DNA of 64,000 nt from Anatilimnocola floriformis (GTDB lineage: Bacteria; Planctomycetota; Planctomycetia; Pirellulales; Pirellulaceae), in assembly GCF_024256385.1 (NCBI RefSeq), contig NZ_JAMLFW010000001.1:1674001-1738000 (forward strand), read 5' to 3'. The position numbers were made by a program, and so were the translations under genes. Each line of letters starts with the position of its first letter. Within the stretch, counting starts at the first letter, position 1. Positions 1 through 9,684 of this stretch are shown here, one piece after another. Under the pieces are notes generated by a model, which did no database searches, was not told the origin of the DNA, and worked only from the letters and a program-made list of their open reading frames with translations.

Positions 1-1
1 C

Positions 2-1894
2 GTCGAGTTCTACGGCCCGGGCGTACGGAAGATGTCGCTCGCTGATCGTGCGACGATCGCCAACATGGCCCCTGAATACGGCGCGACGATGGGCTTCTTC
101 CCCATCGATGATGAAACGCTCAACTTCCTCCGCCGCACCGGCCGGACCGAACAAGAGGTTTCGCTGGTCGAAAAATACTGCAAGGCGCAAGGCCTCTTCA
201 GCACGGCCGATTCGCCGGAGCTCAATTACACGAAGAAGGTTTCGCTCGATCTGAGCACCATCGAGCCTTCGCTGGCCGGGCCAAAACGGCCGCAAGATCG
301 CGTGCCGCTGTCGTCGATGAAATCGACCTGGCAGAAAGCTCTGAAAGCGCCGGTTGCCGAGCGCGGCTTTCAACTCGACGATGCTGCCCTCAAACGCAAA
401 GGCACCGTGCAAAGCAACGGCCACAGCGAGACGATCGGCCATGGCGCCGTGGTGATCGCTGCCATCACGAGTTGCACAAACACCAGCAATCCGTCGGTCA
501 TGCTCGCGGCCGGTTTGCTCGCGAAGAAAGCGGTCGCCAAGGGACTGAAAGTTCCCGCCTACGTGAAGACCAGCCTCGCGCCTGGATCGCGCGTCGTTAC
601 CGATTACTTCGATCGCGCCGGTGTTTCGGCGGCGCTCGATACGCTCGGCTTTCAAACCGTCGGCTATGGTTGCACCACCTGCATCGGCAACAGCGGTCCG
701 CTGCCGGATAACGTCGCTGCGGCAGTCACGGAAGGTGATCTCGTCGCCTCCGCCGTCATCAGTGGCAACCGCAATTTCGAAGGCCGCGTCAATCCGCTCG
801 TGAAGGCCAACTTCCTGGCCAGTCCGCCGCTGGTTGTCGCTTACGCTCTCGCTGGCACCACCGACATCGATCTGGTGAACGAACCAATCGGCCAAGGCGA
901 TGCCGGGCCGGTGATGCTGAAGGACATCTGGCCGACGCACGCCGAAGTGCAGCACGCGATCAACGAATTCGTGCAAGCCGACATGTTCAGCAGCCGCTAT
1001 TCGCTTGCCTTCGACGGCAACCAAACGTGGAATCAAATCAAAGTCGCTGAAGGTGCGCTCTTCAACTGGAACGAAGCGAGCACCTACATCCAGGAACCAC
1101 CGTTCCTGGCTGACTTCAGTGCCAATGCCAACGCGGTGCGTCCGATTCGCGGCGCTCGCGTCCTGGCGATGCTCGGCGACAGCGTAACGACCGATCACAT
1201 TTCGCCCGCGGGCAACATTGCCAAGAAGAGCCCGGCAGGTGAGTTCTTGATGGCGAACGGCGTGCAGCCGGTCGACTTCAACAGCTACGGCGCCCGTCGC
1301 GGCAACGACCGCGTGATGGTTCGCGGCACCTTTGCCAACGTCCGCATCCGCAACTTCCTCGCCCCCGGCACCGAAGGTGGCGTGACGAAGTACCTCGGCG
1401 CGGGGCACGTCGCCGGCAAGCCGCCGGTCGCTGACAACGACGCCGGCCAAGTGATGCCGATCTACGATGCTGCGATGAAGTACAAAGCTGCCGGCACGCC
1501 GACGATCATTCTCGCCGGAGTGGAATACGGCACGGGTTCGTCGCGCGACTGGGCCGCCAAGGGCACTAGCCTGCTCGGCGTGCGAGCTGTGATCGCGGCC
1601 AGCTACGAGCGGATTCACCGCAGCAACCTGGTGAACATGGGCGTACTGCCGCTGCAATTCCTCGACGGCCAAACCTGGAAATCGCTCGGCCTGAACGGCG
1701 ACGAAACCTTCGAAATCCTTGGCCTTGATGAAAGCCTCGCCCCCCGGACGCAAATCAGCGTGCAAGCCACCTCACCCGACGGCACGAGCAAAACCTTCGC
1801 CGCCGCCGTCCGCATCGACACGCCCGTCGAACTCGACTACTACCGCAATGGTGGGATTCTGCAGACGGTGGTGAAGAAGCTGATGGTAGAATAA
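2..1894 (+). CDS. acnA: Aconitate hydratase, C-terminal part (5' end outside window)
   Basis: This is the last 630 residues of an aconitase, which isomerises citrate to isocitrate in the TCA cycle in the cytoplasm. The reading frame is open from base 2, so the gene starts before the window. Visible family motifs are [11 protein letters not shown] and [14 protein letters not shown], which carry the three cysteines that bind the 4Fe-4S cluster, then [15 protein letters not shown] and [14 protein letters not shown] of the swivelling C-terminal domain. The single-chain order (cluster domains first, swivel domain last) and the motif spelling fit the AcnA/IRP1 type rather than AcnB. The stop is TAA at 1892-1894. 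A toxin-antitoxin pair follows on the same strand about 50 nt later and is probably unrelated in function. Confidence 0.96.
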   Translation, partial: VEFYGPGVRKMSLADRATIANMAPEYGATMGFFPIDDETLNFLRRTGRTEQEVSLVEKYCKAQGLFSTADSPELNYTKKVSLDLSTIEPSLAGPKRPQDRVPLSSMKSTWQKALKAPVAERGFQLDDAALKRKGTVQSNGHSETIGHGAVVIAAITSCTNTSNPSVMLAAGLLAKKAVAKGLKVPAYVKTSLAPGSRVVTDYFDRAGVSAALDTLGFQTVGYGCTTCIGNSGPLPDNVAAAVTEGDLVASAVISGNRNFEGRVNPLVKANFLASPPLVVAYALAGTTDIDLVNEPIGQGDAGPVMLKDIWPTHAEVQHAINEFVQADMFSSRYSLAFDGNQTWNQIKVAEGALFNWNEASTYIQEPPFLADFSANANAVRPIRGARVLAMLGDSVTTDHISPAGNIAKKSPAGEFLMANGVQPVDFNSYGARRGNDRVMVRGTFANVRIRNFLAPGTEGGVTKYLGAGHVAGKPPVADNDAGQVMPIYDAAMKYKAAGTPTIILAGVEYGTGSSRDWAAKGTSLLGVRAVIAASYERIHRSNLVNMGVLPLQFLDGQTWKSLGLNGDETFEILGLDESLAPRTQISVQATSPDGTSKTFAAAVRIDTPVELDYYRNGGILQTVVKKLMVE

Positions 1895-1947
1895 GTATGT
1901 GAGGTATGCTTTAGTCATAGGCTGTCCGAAGTGCGGAGATTGTGTCC

Positions 1948-2172
1948 ATGACGTTCGATATCCAAGCACTCGGGTTGGATCAGTTGTCGGCGGCTGAAAA
2001 GTACCAATTGGTTGAGGTGATCCTCGGCACGCTTCCAGAATACGTGGATCCCGGCGAACTTTCGCCGGAGCAATTGGCGGAAGTCGTCAAGCGACGTCAG
2101 GCAGCCGATCAAAATCCCGGCGTTGGCCGACATTGGCGTGACGTAATTGCGGATTTGCGTAAACAACCATGA
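1948..2172 (+). CDS. Antitoxin of a type II toxin-antitoxin pair (addiction-module component family)
   Basis: This 74-residue acidic protein contains the sequence LSAAEKYQLVEVILGTLPE, typical of the short 'addiction module component' antitoxins that pair with RelE/ParE toxins in planctomycetes and cyanobacteria. ATG at 1948 is preferred; a GTG two codons upstream is also possible. The stop overlaps the start of the toxin gene as ATGA, the usual arrangement for a co-translated antitoxin-toxin pair. By family knowledge the protein should bind and neutralise the toxin and repress its own promoter. The family call rests on size, motif and context. Confidence 0.82.
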   Translation: MTFDIQALGLDQLSAAEKYQLVEVILGTLPEYVDPGELSPEQLAEVVKRRQAADQNPGVGRHWRDVIADLRKQP

Positions 2173-2465
2173 GCCGCAAGTTCATCGTTCGGCCCGACGT
2201 TGACGAGCAGGTCCAGTCGATTCACGCCTACTTGAATGCGGCTCGCCCCAACAAAGGCGTTGAGTTCGTCGACGAACTGGAAGCGCTGTTCGAACGCATC
2301 GACGCTAACCCGTTTCTCTATGCGATCGTAGCGCATGATATCCGGGCAGCTCGCATCCAGAGAACTTCGTATGTGCTGCACTATTTCGTTACAGATGATG
2401 TAGTCGAAGTCTTCTCCATCATGCACGGTGCGCAACATCCACTCACCTGGCGGTCGCGGCGCTGA
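2169..2465 (+). CDS. RelE/ParE-family toxin
   Basis: This 98-residue protein has the RelE/ParE fold signature: an N-terminal helix pair with DVDEQVQSIHAYLN, a middle segment FVDELEALFERIDANPFLYAIV, and a C-terminal beta stretch SYVLHYFVTDDVVEVFSIMH. Known members either cut mRNA on the ribosome (RelE) or inhibit gyrase (ParE); the sequence alone does not decide which. The start overlaps the antitoxin stop by 4 nt. The gene ends 1 nt before the convergent PPC-domain gene, leaving no room for a terminator. It looks intact. Confidence 0.85.
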   Translation: MSRKFIVRPDVDEQVQSIHAYLNAARPNKGVEFVDELEALFERIDANPFLYAIVAHDIRAARIQRTSYVLHYFVTDDVVEVFSIMHGAQHPLTWRSRR

Positions 2466-2466
2466 T

Positions 2467-4803
2467 TCATTCATTTTCCACATAAACTGCCACCGTCGTC
2501 TCACTCACCGCCGGCCATTTGCCATCCTGCATGGCAGTCGCGCGGATCGTGGCGAGATGTAATCCCGGCTTCGCGTCGGCCGCGATCTTGAGTTTCAGCA
2601 GGTGCTGATTGGTGGCGGGCGGCAGCTGAACCGCATCAGCCGTGAAAATCGAATGCTTGTCGGTAACTAGCACCAAATCGGCGGTAACTGGCAGCTTCAC
2701 CGTGCGGGAAACCTTCAGCGGGATATCGATCGTGCTGCCCGGCGCGGCGACGTATTCCTGCTGTTCGTGCGTGAGCTTCAGCAATGCCCCCTCGAGCGAC
2801 ATCACTATGAAGCCGTCCATAATGCCGGTGACATGGCGGATGTTTCCCTTAGGATCGGCGATCGGTGTGACGCCGATGACGTTCATCCGCGCGGTTAGGC
2901 TCGTCTCGAGCCACTCAGGCATGAAGATCGGATACTGCACCTGCTCGACGCCGGCTGGCACCGTCATTTCGCCGCCACGAATGCCGCGACGCTGCCGTTG
3001 TTGCGATGCAGCCATTTGCAGAATGACTGGTCCCTCGTAACCATCCAGTCGTTCGACGATCACATCGGCAGGATAAGTCGTGCCGCGATTCACGATGCGG
3101 CCACCGTCCTGCACGGTCGATTTCACTTTGACGCGGGTCTTGATCGTCGAAGAAACGAGAATCGGCGGGCTCTTCTTTTCGATCTTTTTACCGTCGACTT
3201 CCGTAGTCGCGATGATCGTGACGAGCGCGGCAGCCGCGGCGGAATCAGCCGCAGCATTGAGCGTCAAGTTGTGCGCCGGCTTGTCGGCAGGAATCTGATT
3301 CGCTACCGCCGGGGCCATCACATCGGCCGGTGTGACGCCCTCGGGTAAGCCATGCAATTGCAAGTTAATCGGCACTTTCCACGTGCCGATGCGATTGATC
3401 TTGATAGCCAGATCGGCTTTGCCACCGAGGGGAATATCGAGGCGCTCAGGAAACTGCAATTCGAAATCGGCCAGCGTGGCGACGTCGTCGATGGTGAGGC
3501 GATAAACGCTGGCCAGCGAAGTCGCCAGGCCGCTGACATCGCTCACGCCCAACTCAAATTCGCCATCGGCCGGTGCGGTGAATTGAATCACGGCATCGCT
3601 TGCGCCGGGAGCGTCGTCGTTGCGCAGCAGTTCTTTTCCTTCGAGCGAACTAACGATGAGTTGCGGATCGACAGGCGATTGAAAGCGATCGACCTCGGCA
3701 ACGATCCGCAGCACTTGCCCCTTCTTGGCCGTGAAGCGATAGCGGTCGATGGCGAGGCCGCTGGTGGCGTCCATCTTGTCGAACGTCGCCGAGATGGCGG
3801 CAGGGATGGTCACTTGCCGTTGGGCAGGATCTTCGTTGCCGGGTTCGAGCGCATCGGTTGCGGCGGCCGAAAAAATCTTCGCCGCTGTTTTTCCATTCGG
3901 CAGATCGACGGCGATCGTTTCCTCGGCAGCAGCAGGCGCAGCGACATCATGCTGAGCGGCAGAAAGAACCGCGGGTTTGTCTAACCCCCAGCCGATGATT
4001 TTAAGCGAGTGCTTGTCGCCGGCTTTTACTACGAGCGGCAATGTCGCGACGATTTCGGGCGAGTTACGAATCGCCAGGCGATAAACATAACCTCGGTCGC
4101 CGGCGAACTCGATGTCACGGATCGTTGCGGTGTATGTCATGCCGGCTTGCGAGGCAAAGCGGAGCGTCACGCCAGTCCCCGCTGTGTCGGCGCCGTCGGC
4201 TAAGATCTTCCCCGTAGTGTCTTTGATGGTCAGAGCGCCGGAAAATGGCTGACCGAGCCGATCTTCGAGTCGGCAAGTGATTTGGGCAGCAGTTGGCGTC
4301 GTGAAGCGATATTCGTCGCTCTCGGTAATTCGCGAAATGCGCCCGCTGACGGCAGCCGGAATGCTGGGCAGTTCGATTGCATCCTTGCGATCTTCGGGCT
4401 CAATCGTTTCCGTCAGATCGCTGACCACAAACTTGCCAATGTTCGAACCGCCGTTGGCATTCGCCACTTGCCAGCGAATTTCACCTGGCGGCACATCGGC
4501 CGGGATAGTGATCTTCGCCGGCACTTCGCGCGGCAACGGCGGCTGGGCCTGGCCCGCTTTGTTGCCGAACCAATAGGGTGGCGGCGTGAGAATGGGTTCG
4601 CCAGCCGGGCCGGTGATTTCGATTTTCACCCGCGGATCATGCGGCAGGATCTGCATGTCGGGCGTCCAGTCGTACGTACCGAGGCGGACCTCGATCGTCG
4701 TGCCGGGATTCGCGGCGGGCGGATAGACGTAGCCGATCTGCGGCCGGATGTTGGCGGCGGCGACTTGGCCGACCGCTGAGAGCATCAGGAGATAGGTCAG
4801 CAT
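2467..4803 (-). CDS. Exported protein with pre-peptidase C-terminal (PPC) type domains
   Basis: This 778-residue protein begins with a signal peptide (MLTYLLMLSAVGQVAAA). It continues as beta-rich repeats typical of the long planctomycete proteins that carry pre-peptidase C-terminal domains. Two such blocks are visible: one near ISRITESDEYRFTTPTAAQI (about residues 155-245) and one near GLAIDRYRFTAKKGQVLRIV (about 345-440). The rest looks like further Ig-like or beta-sandwich modules. No catalytic motif is apparent. It lies 1 nt after the DUF1501 gene and is the last gene of a three-gene cassette with the DUF1549/DUF1553 protein. In planctomycetes such sets are exported together and often proposed to bind or process polymers at the cell surface; the actual role is unknown. 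Confidence 0.75.
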   Translation of the reverse strand: MLTYLLMLSAVGQVAAANIRPQIGYVYPPAANPGTTIEVRLGTYDWTPDMQILPHDPRVKIEITGPAGEPILTPPPYWFGNKAGQAQPPLPREVPAKITIPADVPPGEIRWQVANANGGSNIGKFVVSDLTETIEPEDRKDAIELPSIPAAVSGRISRITESDEYRFTTPTAAQITCRLEDRLGQPFSGALTIKDTTGKILADGADTAGTGVTLRFASQAGMTYTATIRDIEFAGDRGYVYRLAIRNSPEIVATLPLVVKAGDKHSLKIIGWGLDKPAVLSAAQHDVAAPAAAEETIAVDLPNGKTAAKIFSAAATDALEPGNEDPAQRQVTIPAAISATFDKMDATSGLAIDRYRFTAKKGQVLRIVAEVDRFQSPVDPQLIVSSLEGKELLRNDDAPGASDAVIQFTAPADGEFELGVSDVSGLATSLASVYRLTIDDVATLADFELQFPERLDIPLGGKADLAIKINRIGTWKVPINLQLHGLPEGVTPADVMAPAVANQIPADKPAHNLTLNAAADSAAAAALVTIIATTEVDGKKIEKKSPPILVSSTIKTRVKVKSTVQDGGRIVNRGTTYPADVIVERLDGYEGPVILQMAASQQRQRRGIRGGEMTVPAGVEQVQYPIFMPEWLETSLTARMNVIGVTPIADPKGNIRHVTGIMDGFIVMSLEGALLKLTHEQQEYVAAPGSTIDIPLKVSRTVKLPVTADLVLVTDKHSIFTADAVQLPPATNQHLLKLKIAADAKPGLHLATIRATAMQDGKWPAVSETTVAVYVENE

Positions 4804-4804
4804 G

Positions 4805-6127
4805 TTACACCAATCCAGGAATCACTCGCCCGCCGTTCACGATCGGCACGGGGCGGCCGAGGGGCGTGTAATAGGTCTTGCCGGTGTCGATACCCATTTG
4901 ATGGAAGATGGTGCAGATCACATCTTCCACGCCGTATGGTTCGGTCGTGGGATACATGCAGCTCTTGTCGGTCGCGCCAATGACTTGCCCCTGCTTCACG
5001 CCGCCGCCCGCCCACAAGATTGTTTGCGTCATCGACCAGTGATCGCGCCCCGCGCGGGTGTTGATCTGCGGCGTGCGGCCCATTTCGCCCATCATGATCA
5101 CGAGCGTGCTGTCGAGCAGGCCGCGCTCATCGAGATCGGTCACCAGTGCACTGAACGCGCGATCGGCTGAGGGAATCAGGTCTTCTTTGAGCGAAGGGAA
5201 CTGCGAGAAGTGCGTGTCCCAGCTGCCGTTGTCGACGCCGACGAAGCGTGACCCGGCTTCGACGAGCCGCCGCGCGAGAAGCGCACATTGACCCAGCGAG
5301 GTGAGGCCGTAGCGTTCGCGAGTCTTATCACTTTCGGCCGCGATATCAAAGGCCTTTCGCGCGTCGGGCGCGGTGATCATGTTGTAGGCCTTTTCATAAT
5401 ACGTGTTCATCACGTTCGGCCGGCCGGCGATTTGAGCTTTGTTTTCCTGCTCGACGGCGGCGAGCATCTTGCGGCGCCGCTCCAAACGATCCGCTGACAC
5501 ACCTGGAGCGAGTCGCAAATCACGGACTTCGAAATCAGGCTGCACCGGATCGGTCTCGAGCACGAACGGCGCGTGAGCAGGACCATAAAAGCCCGGGCCG
5601 CCCGATTCCATGGGATCCGGCAGGTTCACATAAACAGGAATGTTGCCGCGCGGACCGAGCTCGCGCGAGACGATCGAGCCGAGCGACGGAAAGAGTAAGT
5701 TGTTCGGCGTTCCGCCAGCTTGGCCGTCGGCGAAGGCGGCTTTGTAGCCCGTCATGCAGTAGTGATAGCCCGTGTTGTGGCCGTTGTCCTTGTGACTGTG
5801 CGAGCGGACCATCGTGAACTTGTCCGCAATGCCGGCGATCAGCGGGCAGTGCTCGCCGACGAAGGTGCCGGGGACTTTCGTCGAGATCGGCTGATAGGGG
5901 CCGCGAATTTCGGCGGGGCCTTCGGGCTTCAGATCGAACATGTCGATCGTGCTCGGTCCGCCTTCGAGGAAGAGAAAGATCACGCTCTTCGCTTTGGCTT
6001 CGCGACCATTCGCCGCGACAGCTTCGAGCTCGAGCAGCCGCGGCAACGTGAGGCCGCCGATTAAACCGACCGAGCCGATGCGCAGTGCTTGCCGGCGGGA
6101 GATGCCGTCGCAGAAGGAGCGTCGCAT
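4805..6127 (-). CDS. DUF1501 protein with Tat signal
   Basis: This 440-residue protein starts with a twin-arginine signal (SRRQALRIGSVGLIGG) and so should be exported folded. The body matches the planctomycete DUF1501 family, which is related to the sulfatase/alkaline phosphatase superfamily. Recognisable pieces are VIFLFLEGGPSTIDMFDLKP near the N-terminus, FTMVRSHSHKDNGHNTGYHY, and VIMMGEMGRTPQINTRAGRDH near residue 350, followed by YGVEDVICTIFHQMGID. The family is almost always encoded beside a DUF1549/DUF1553 protein, as here. Its substrate is not established. The stop is one base from the start of the downstream PPC-domain gene, so the two are surely co-transcribed. Confidence 0.93.
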   Translation of the reverse strand: MRRSFCDGISRRQALRIGSVGLIGGLTLPRLLELEAVAANGREAKAKSVIFLFLEGGPSTIDMFDLKPEGPAEIRGPYQPISTKVPGTFVGEHCPLIAGIADKFTMVRSHSHKDNGHNTGYHYCMTGYKAAFADGQAGGTPNNLLFPSLGSIVSRELGPRGNIPVYVNLPDPMESGGPGFYGPAHAPFVLETDPVQPDFEVRDLRLAPGVSADRLERRRKMLAAVEQENKAQIAGRPNVMNTYYEKAYNMITAPDARKAFDIAAESDKTRERYGLTSLGQCALLARRLVEAGSRFVGVDNGSWDTHFSQFPSLKEDLIPSADRAFSALVTDLDERGLLDSTLVIMMGEMGRTPQINTRAGRDHWSMTQTILWAGGGVKQGQVIGATDKSCMYPTTEPYGVEDVICTIFHQMGIDTGKTYYTPLGRPVPIVNGGRVIPGLV

Positions 6128-6154
6128 GGTTTCTTCCTTGGTCCGACTTGGTTG

Positions 6155-6175
6155 GGACGGACCAATGGTCCGTCC
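6155..6175. repeat. Short palindrome between two co-directional genes
   Basis: A 10-bp inverted repeat (GGACGGACCA and its complement) is separated by a single base and lies in the 54-nt gap between the DUF1549/DUF1553 and DUF1501 genes. It can form a hairpin in RNA of either strand. The flanks (TTGG on one side, TACGAC on the other) make it look like a dispersed REP-type element rather than a terminator, since no T-run follows. Confidence 0.6.
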
Positions 6176-6181
6176 TACGAC

Positions 6182-8740
6182 TTAGTGGTTGTACAAAAAC
6201 TCTTTGCTATTCAGCAGCACCCAAACGATATCTTCGCAAACTGCACGGCGATCAGTTTCCGCAGCAAACGCCGGCAGCAGTTGTTCTTTCTCTGTCGCCC
6301 GCGGATAGCGAGCGAGCACGGTCAGATACAGTTGATCGAGCGTCTCGGTCGGCGGCAAAGCTTGCTTCGCCGTGACCGCAGCATGGCCGGTGCGCGAACG
6401 AATCTTCGCCATGATCTCGGGCGAGTTCATCAGGTGCAGGGCCTGCGAAATACTCGGCTCGTTGCTCCGCTCGCACTCGCATACGGTCGCCCGCACGGGC
6501 CGGCCGAAGATGCGGAAGAAATAGTGCGGCAGCTTGTTGTCCCAAATCTGCACTGCTCGATAACCTTCCGGCCAGCCGTTGAAAACTTCCGGCGTGCCGG
6601 TCGCCTGGCCGATGCTGTCGAGCAGCACTTCGGCGGGCATTGCTTTGTAGGAGGCGTGCGAAAAGTTCTGCTCGTCGGCTGCGTTGCTGGCGGTCGTGCT
6701 GGACGACAGTTGATACAAACGGCTGTTGAGGAGCGTGCGGGTGAAGGCTTTGATGTCGTACTTCGAATCACGCAGATGTTTGGCAATCGCGTGGAACAGC
6801 GGCTCGTTCGATGCGGGGTTCGTCAGCCGCAGATCGTCGATCGGTTCGACCAAGCCGCGGCCGAAGTAATGCGCCCAGAGACGATTGGCCATCGTCGCCG
6901 CGAAGTAAGGATTCTCCGGCGCGATCATCCAGTCGGCGAGTTCCACGCGCGGATCGATCGCATCGGAAACGGCCGAGTCTGGCACAAAATTCTTCGGCAC
7001 GGGCTTCGGCTTGGCTGGTGGTTTAGCTTTGCTTCCTGGCGGCGGCATTGGTGGCGCCGGAGGCTCTTCGACGACGCGCGGTTTGGCAGCCACACCGAGC
7101 GGCCGCATTTGCACGAACTCGTTCGTCCGCGGATGCTTCAGATCTTTCGCCACGACCGGCACCACGGCTTCGCCACCATCGGGAGTTCGTTTGCGACTCA
7201 CGCCGCTGAACATCCCCGCGAGAGCAAAGTAATCTTCCTGCCCCCAGCGATCGCTCGGATGATGATGACATTGCGCACATTCGAGGCGAATGCCGAGAAA
7301 GACCTGGCTGAGGTTGCGAGCGGCGATTTCGGGCGTATCGAGCGCCTTGTAAAGTGCCGCAGGTCCTTCGGCTTTCACATTCCCTTTGGCCGTGATCAAC
7401 TCGCGGACGAACACATCGTACGGCCGGTTCTCACTGAATTGCTTGTGCAGCCAGCGCGTGATCGCAACGGAGCCTTGCGGGGTGATTTTGGTTTGATCGA
7501 CACGCAGCAAATCGCTGAACCGCATCGTCCAGTAGTCGGCGTACTCAGGCCGTTCAAGCAACTTGTCGACGAGCAGCGCTCGCTTGTTCGGCGTGGCATC
7601 GGCAAGAAATGCTTTCGCCTCAGCAGCAGTGGGCAGCATGCCGATGACGTCCAGATAAACGCGCCGCAAGAACGTCGCGTCGTCGCAGACGTCGCTCGGC
7701 TCGATGCCCAAACGCTGCAGTTTGTCCCAGGCCAACTTGTCGATGAAATTGTGCTCCGGCGGCCGGGCGAATTTTACGCCGGGCTGCGGAATCGTCACGC
7801 GGCTGACCGTCACCTGGCCGAGATAGCGCGCCAGGATCGCGGCCTCACCGGCGATCTCCGTCGCTTGAATAAAACCACGACCATCGACAGCGGCGATCGG
7901 CGACGCATTTGATTCGTATTCGGCTTCGGTGGTTACATCGCGGCGAGCACCGTCGCTATCGACGGCCCACACCCGCAGTTGTTGCGTTCCCTTGGCGAGC
8001 AGTACTTGCTCGGTCGGCTCGATTTCAATCTTCACCAGCTGCGGCGCTTCATCGGTGCCATACGGCGCTCCTTCGCGAATCCACCGCGCGAGCCGCCGAT
8101 GACGAATGCTTCCTTCCTCAATCCGCAAACCGCCGCCATGCGGATCGCTGGCTAGGCCTTTGCGGAGGAGCAAACTATGATCGGGCGCGGCCAGTGAAAT
8201 CCGCCGGCCACGACCTTCCTTCACGATGGCATCGTGATCGGCCTTCGGGTCGAAACCAAATACGGTCAGTTTGAAACCGTTCTGCCCTTCGGCTTTGCCG
8301 TGGCAGCCACCCATGTTGCAGCCGGCCTTGGTCAGAATGGGAATGACATCGCGCGAAAACGACAACAACTCGGGCTCTTTGATTCCTTTGATCGTGATTG
8401 CGACCCGCGTTTGCCCGCCCGTGTGCTCGACAATCACACCCGTCTCACCATCGGCCACCGGCGTCACCAAGCCGAACTCATCGACGCGAGCAATCGCAGC
8501 GTTTTCACTTCGATATTTTGCCTGCCGAGTCAGATCGACCGTGCGACCTTCTTCAGCCGCCTGACCGACGAGCAATTGCAAGCTCGCCTCGGGCTGATCG
8601 AGCGTCGCCATCAGAGGTGAAACGATAAACTTCTCCGCCGCGAATAACGAGCCCGAAAAACCGCCGCAGACGTTCAAGAACAGCCCGAAAACAACCGCAA
8701 ATTGCAGCCAACATCGCGACGGCAGCGAGCGCAGATGCAT
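6182..8740 (-). CDS. DUF1549/DUF1553 exported protein with Ig-like domains and CxxCH motif
   Basis: From ATG at 8740 this is an 852-residue protein whose first 40 residues form a hydrophobic export signal (WLQFAVVFGLFLNVCGG). The next region has two Ig-like BIG2-type segments (about residues 40-120 and 225-320) around a cysteine cluster, AGCNMGGCHGKAEG. Then comes DUF1549 (EHNFIDKLAWDKLQRLGIEP onward), with the haem-c-like motif CAQCHHHPSDRWGQEDY, and DUF1553 in the C-terminal third (VELADWMIAPENPYFAATMA; RATVCECERSNEPSISQAL). The longer frame reaching 8821 adds 27 residues with no signal and is less likely. This is the first gene of the cassette with DUF1501 and PPC proteins. Function is unknown; redox or polymer-degrading roles have been suggested for the family. 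Confidence 0.92.
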   Translation of the reverse strand: MHLRSLPSRCWLQFAVVFGLFLNVCGGFSGSLFAAEKFIVSPLMATLDQPEASLQLLVGQAAEEGRTVDLTRQAKYRSENAAIARVDEFGLVTPVADGETGVIVEHTGGQTRVAITIKGIKEPELLSFSRDVIPILTKAGCNMGGCHGKAEGQNGFKLTVFGFDPKADHDAIVKEGRGRRISLAAPDHSLLLRKGLASDPHGGGLRIEEGSIRHRRLARWIREGAPYGTDEAPQLVKIEIEPTEQVLLAKGTQQLRVWAVDSDGARRDVTTEAEYESNASPIAAVDGRGFIQATEIAGEAAILARYLGQVTVSRVTIPQPGVKFARPPEHNFIDKLAWDKLQRLGIEPSDVCDDATFLRRVYLDVIGMLPTAAEAKAFLADATPNKRALLVDKLLERPEYADYWTMRFSDLLRVDQTKITPQGSVAITRWLHKQFSENRPYDVFVRELITAKGNVKAEGPAALYKALDTPEIAARNLSQVFLGIRLECAQCHHHPSDRWGQEDYFALAGMFSGVSRKRTPDGGEAVVPVVAKDLKHPRTNEFVQMRPLGVAAKPRVVEEPPAPPMPPPGSKAKPPAKPKPVPKNFVPDSAVSDAIDPRVELADWMIAPENPYFAATMANRLWAHYFGRGLVEPIDDLRLTNPASNEPLFHAIAKHLRDSKYDIKAFTRTLLNSRLYQLSSSTTASNAADEQNFSHASYKAMPAEVLLDSIGQATGTPEVFNGWPEGYRAVQIWDNKLPHYFFRIFGRPVRATVCECERSNEPSISQALHLMNSPEIMAKIRSRTGHAAVTAKQALPPTETLDQLYLTVLARYPRATEKEQLLPAFAAETDRRAVCEDIVWVLLNSKEFLYNH

Positions 8741-8912
8741 GAAACAATCGTCCGTGGCGGGTGAGGGAGGACGAGGCGGGTTGGTCTCCAAAACCAGCCA
8801 TGGGTTGGGTTCTGAGGACAAGCATCAATCTAGCACGATGGATCGGCCGGCTCAAGAAATATCGGCAGGTTTTGCGAAGGGCGTGAGGGGCGATTTGACA
8901 GTAACAACCCCG

Positions 8913-9335
8913 TCACTTCTGGTCCTTAATCACCGGCTTGATCACCGTCCCATCCATCAGGACCACCAACCGTAAGTGCGGTGGCATGCCGGTCGAACCA
9001 CCTTGGAAGATCGCTTCGTAGGTGACCAGCCAATACCATTTTCCCGGTCTGTCAAAAGTCGGCGTCAACTCGGCCGACTTCAATTGCCACTTGAAATTGT
9101 CCTGGTCTTTGACGAGGGAGTTTTTCATCGCCAGCGCGAGTTGCAGCGCCTTCCGCGCGGAGATCGGCGGGTTCTCGGCGTCATCGCTCCAGGCCGGAGA
9201 TCGTTCGACATCTTCGGCAGAAATCGTCACGAGATAGACTTTGGAAAATGCGTAACTCGCCAACGTTGTTTCAGCCCTTGAAAGGGAAGGGAAAATCACA
9301 AAGGCTGCAGCAATCAAGCAGGTACGGGACAGCAT
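8913..9335 (-). CDS. Small exported protein of unknown function
   Basis: This 140-residue product begins with a clear signal peptide (MLSRTCLIAAAFVIFPSLSRA) when read from the ATG at 9335, which is why that start is preferred over the one ten codons upstream. The mature part contains PPISARKALQLALAM and WYWLVTYEAIFQGG followed by LRLVVLMDGTVIKP. This resembles small periplasmic PepSY-like or 'hypothetical' planctomycete proteins but does not allow a family call. It stands alone, minus strand, downstream of the decayed toxin-antitoxin locus. Confidence 0.7.
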   Translation of the reverse strand: MLSRTCLIAAAFVIFPSLSRAETTLASYAFSKVYLVTISAEDVERSPAWSDDAENPPISARKALQLALAMKNSLVKDQDNFKWQLKSAELTPTFDRPGKWYWLVTYEAIFQGGSTGMPPHLRLVVLMDGTVIKPVIKDQK

Positions 9336-9375
9336 CCGCAGTTCTCCATTCGGTGAGGATCGCACGTTCTTGTAT

Positions 9376-9500
9376 TCATTTTTTCAACCGCCAGTTCGCC
9401 GGCCGCAGTTTTCGATCCAGTCGCTCCACCGGCCAATACACTTGAGACATTAGCGGTGCATTCCAGCAATAGTAATCGTTGCGCGCGCGTATCGAGCAGC
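9376..9500 (-). pseudogene. Possible C-terminal fragment of a small planctomycete protein
   Basis: In the third minus-strand frame, directly after the VapC remnant, there is an open stretch ending at TGA 9378-9376. It reads NDYYCWNAPLMSQVYW and then PVERLDRKLRPANWRLKK. The end pattern (PVE.LDR..RP..W) resembles the tail of small planctomycete membrane proteins. There is no start codon or N-terminal part, so it is probably a fragment fused to the broken toxin gene. The assignment is an impression from the tail pattern only. Confidence 0.3.
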
Positions 9501-9680
9501 GAGAGCAAGCGAACTGCCTGCTTTTCCTTAATATCCTCACTCAATCTCAAATCTTGTGAATGCAGAGAATGAGAATTGACCGTGCGCATGCAGATAAGCA
9601 GCTGCCTTGGTCGCCACCGTGGCATTTCGTTGCTTGAGTACTTCCGAAAGGATGTCCGTATCAAGGAGGGCTGCATCCAT
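9494..9680 (-). pseudogene. vapC: VapC-type PIN-domain toxin, frameshifted and truncated
   Basis: From ATG at 9680 the frame reads MDAALLDTDILSEVLKQRN, with the first acidic residue of the PIN active site in LLDTDILSEVL, and runs to FSFSAFTRFEIE before a TGA at 9539-9537. The expected continuation (an acidic ...KEKQA.R.L stretch) is found in the neighbouring frame as EDIKEKQAVRLLSLLD, so one indel near 9540 has broken the gene. The distal acidic residues and the rest of the fold are missing, so the toxin cannot be functional. The start is 4 nt downstream of the small antitoxin-like ORF, the usual order for such pairs. Confidence 0.75.
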
Positions 9681-9684
9681 AGGA

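Noticed and set aside
6089-7912. A 607-residue open frame on the plus strand
   Set aside because: It is antisense to the DUF1549/DUF1553 gene, whose reading frame shows clear family motifs.
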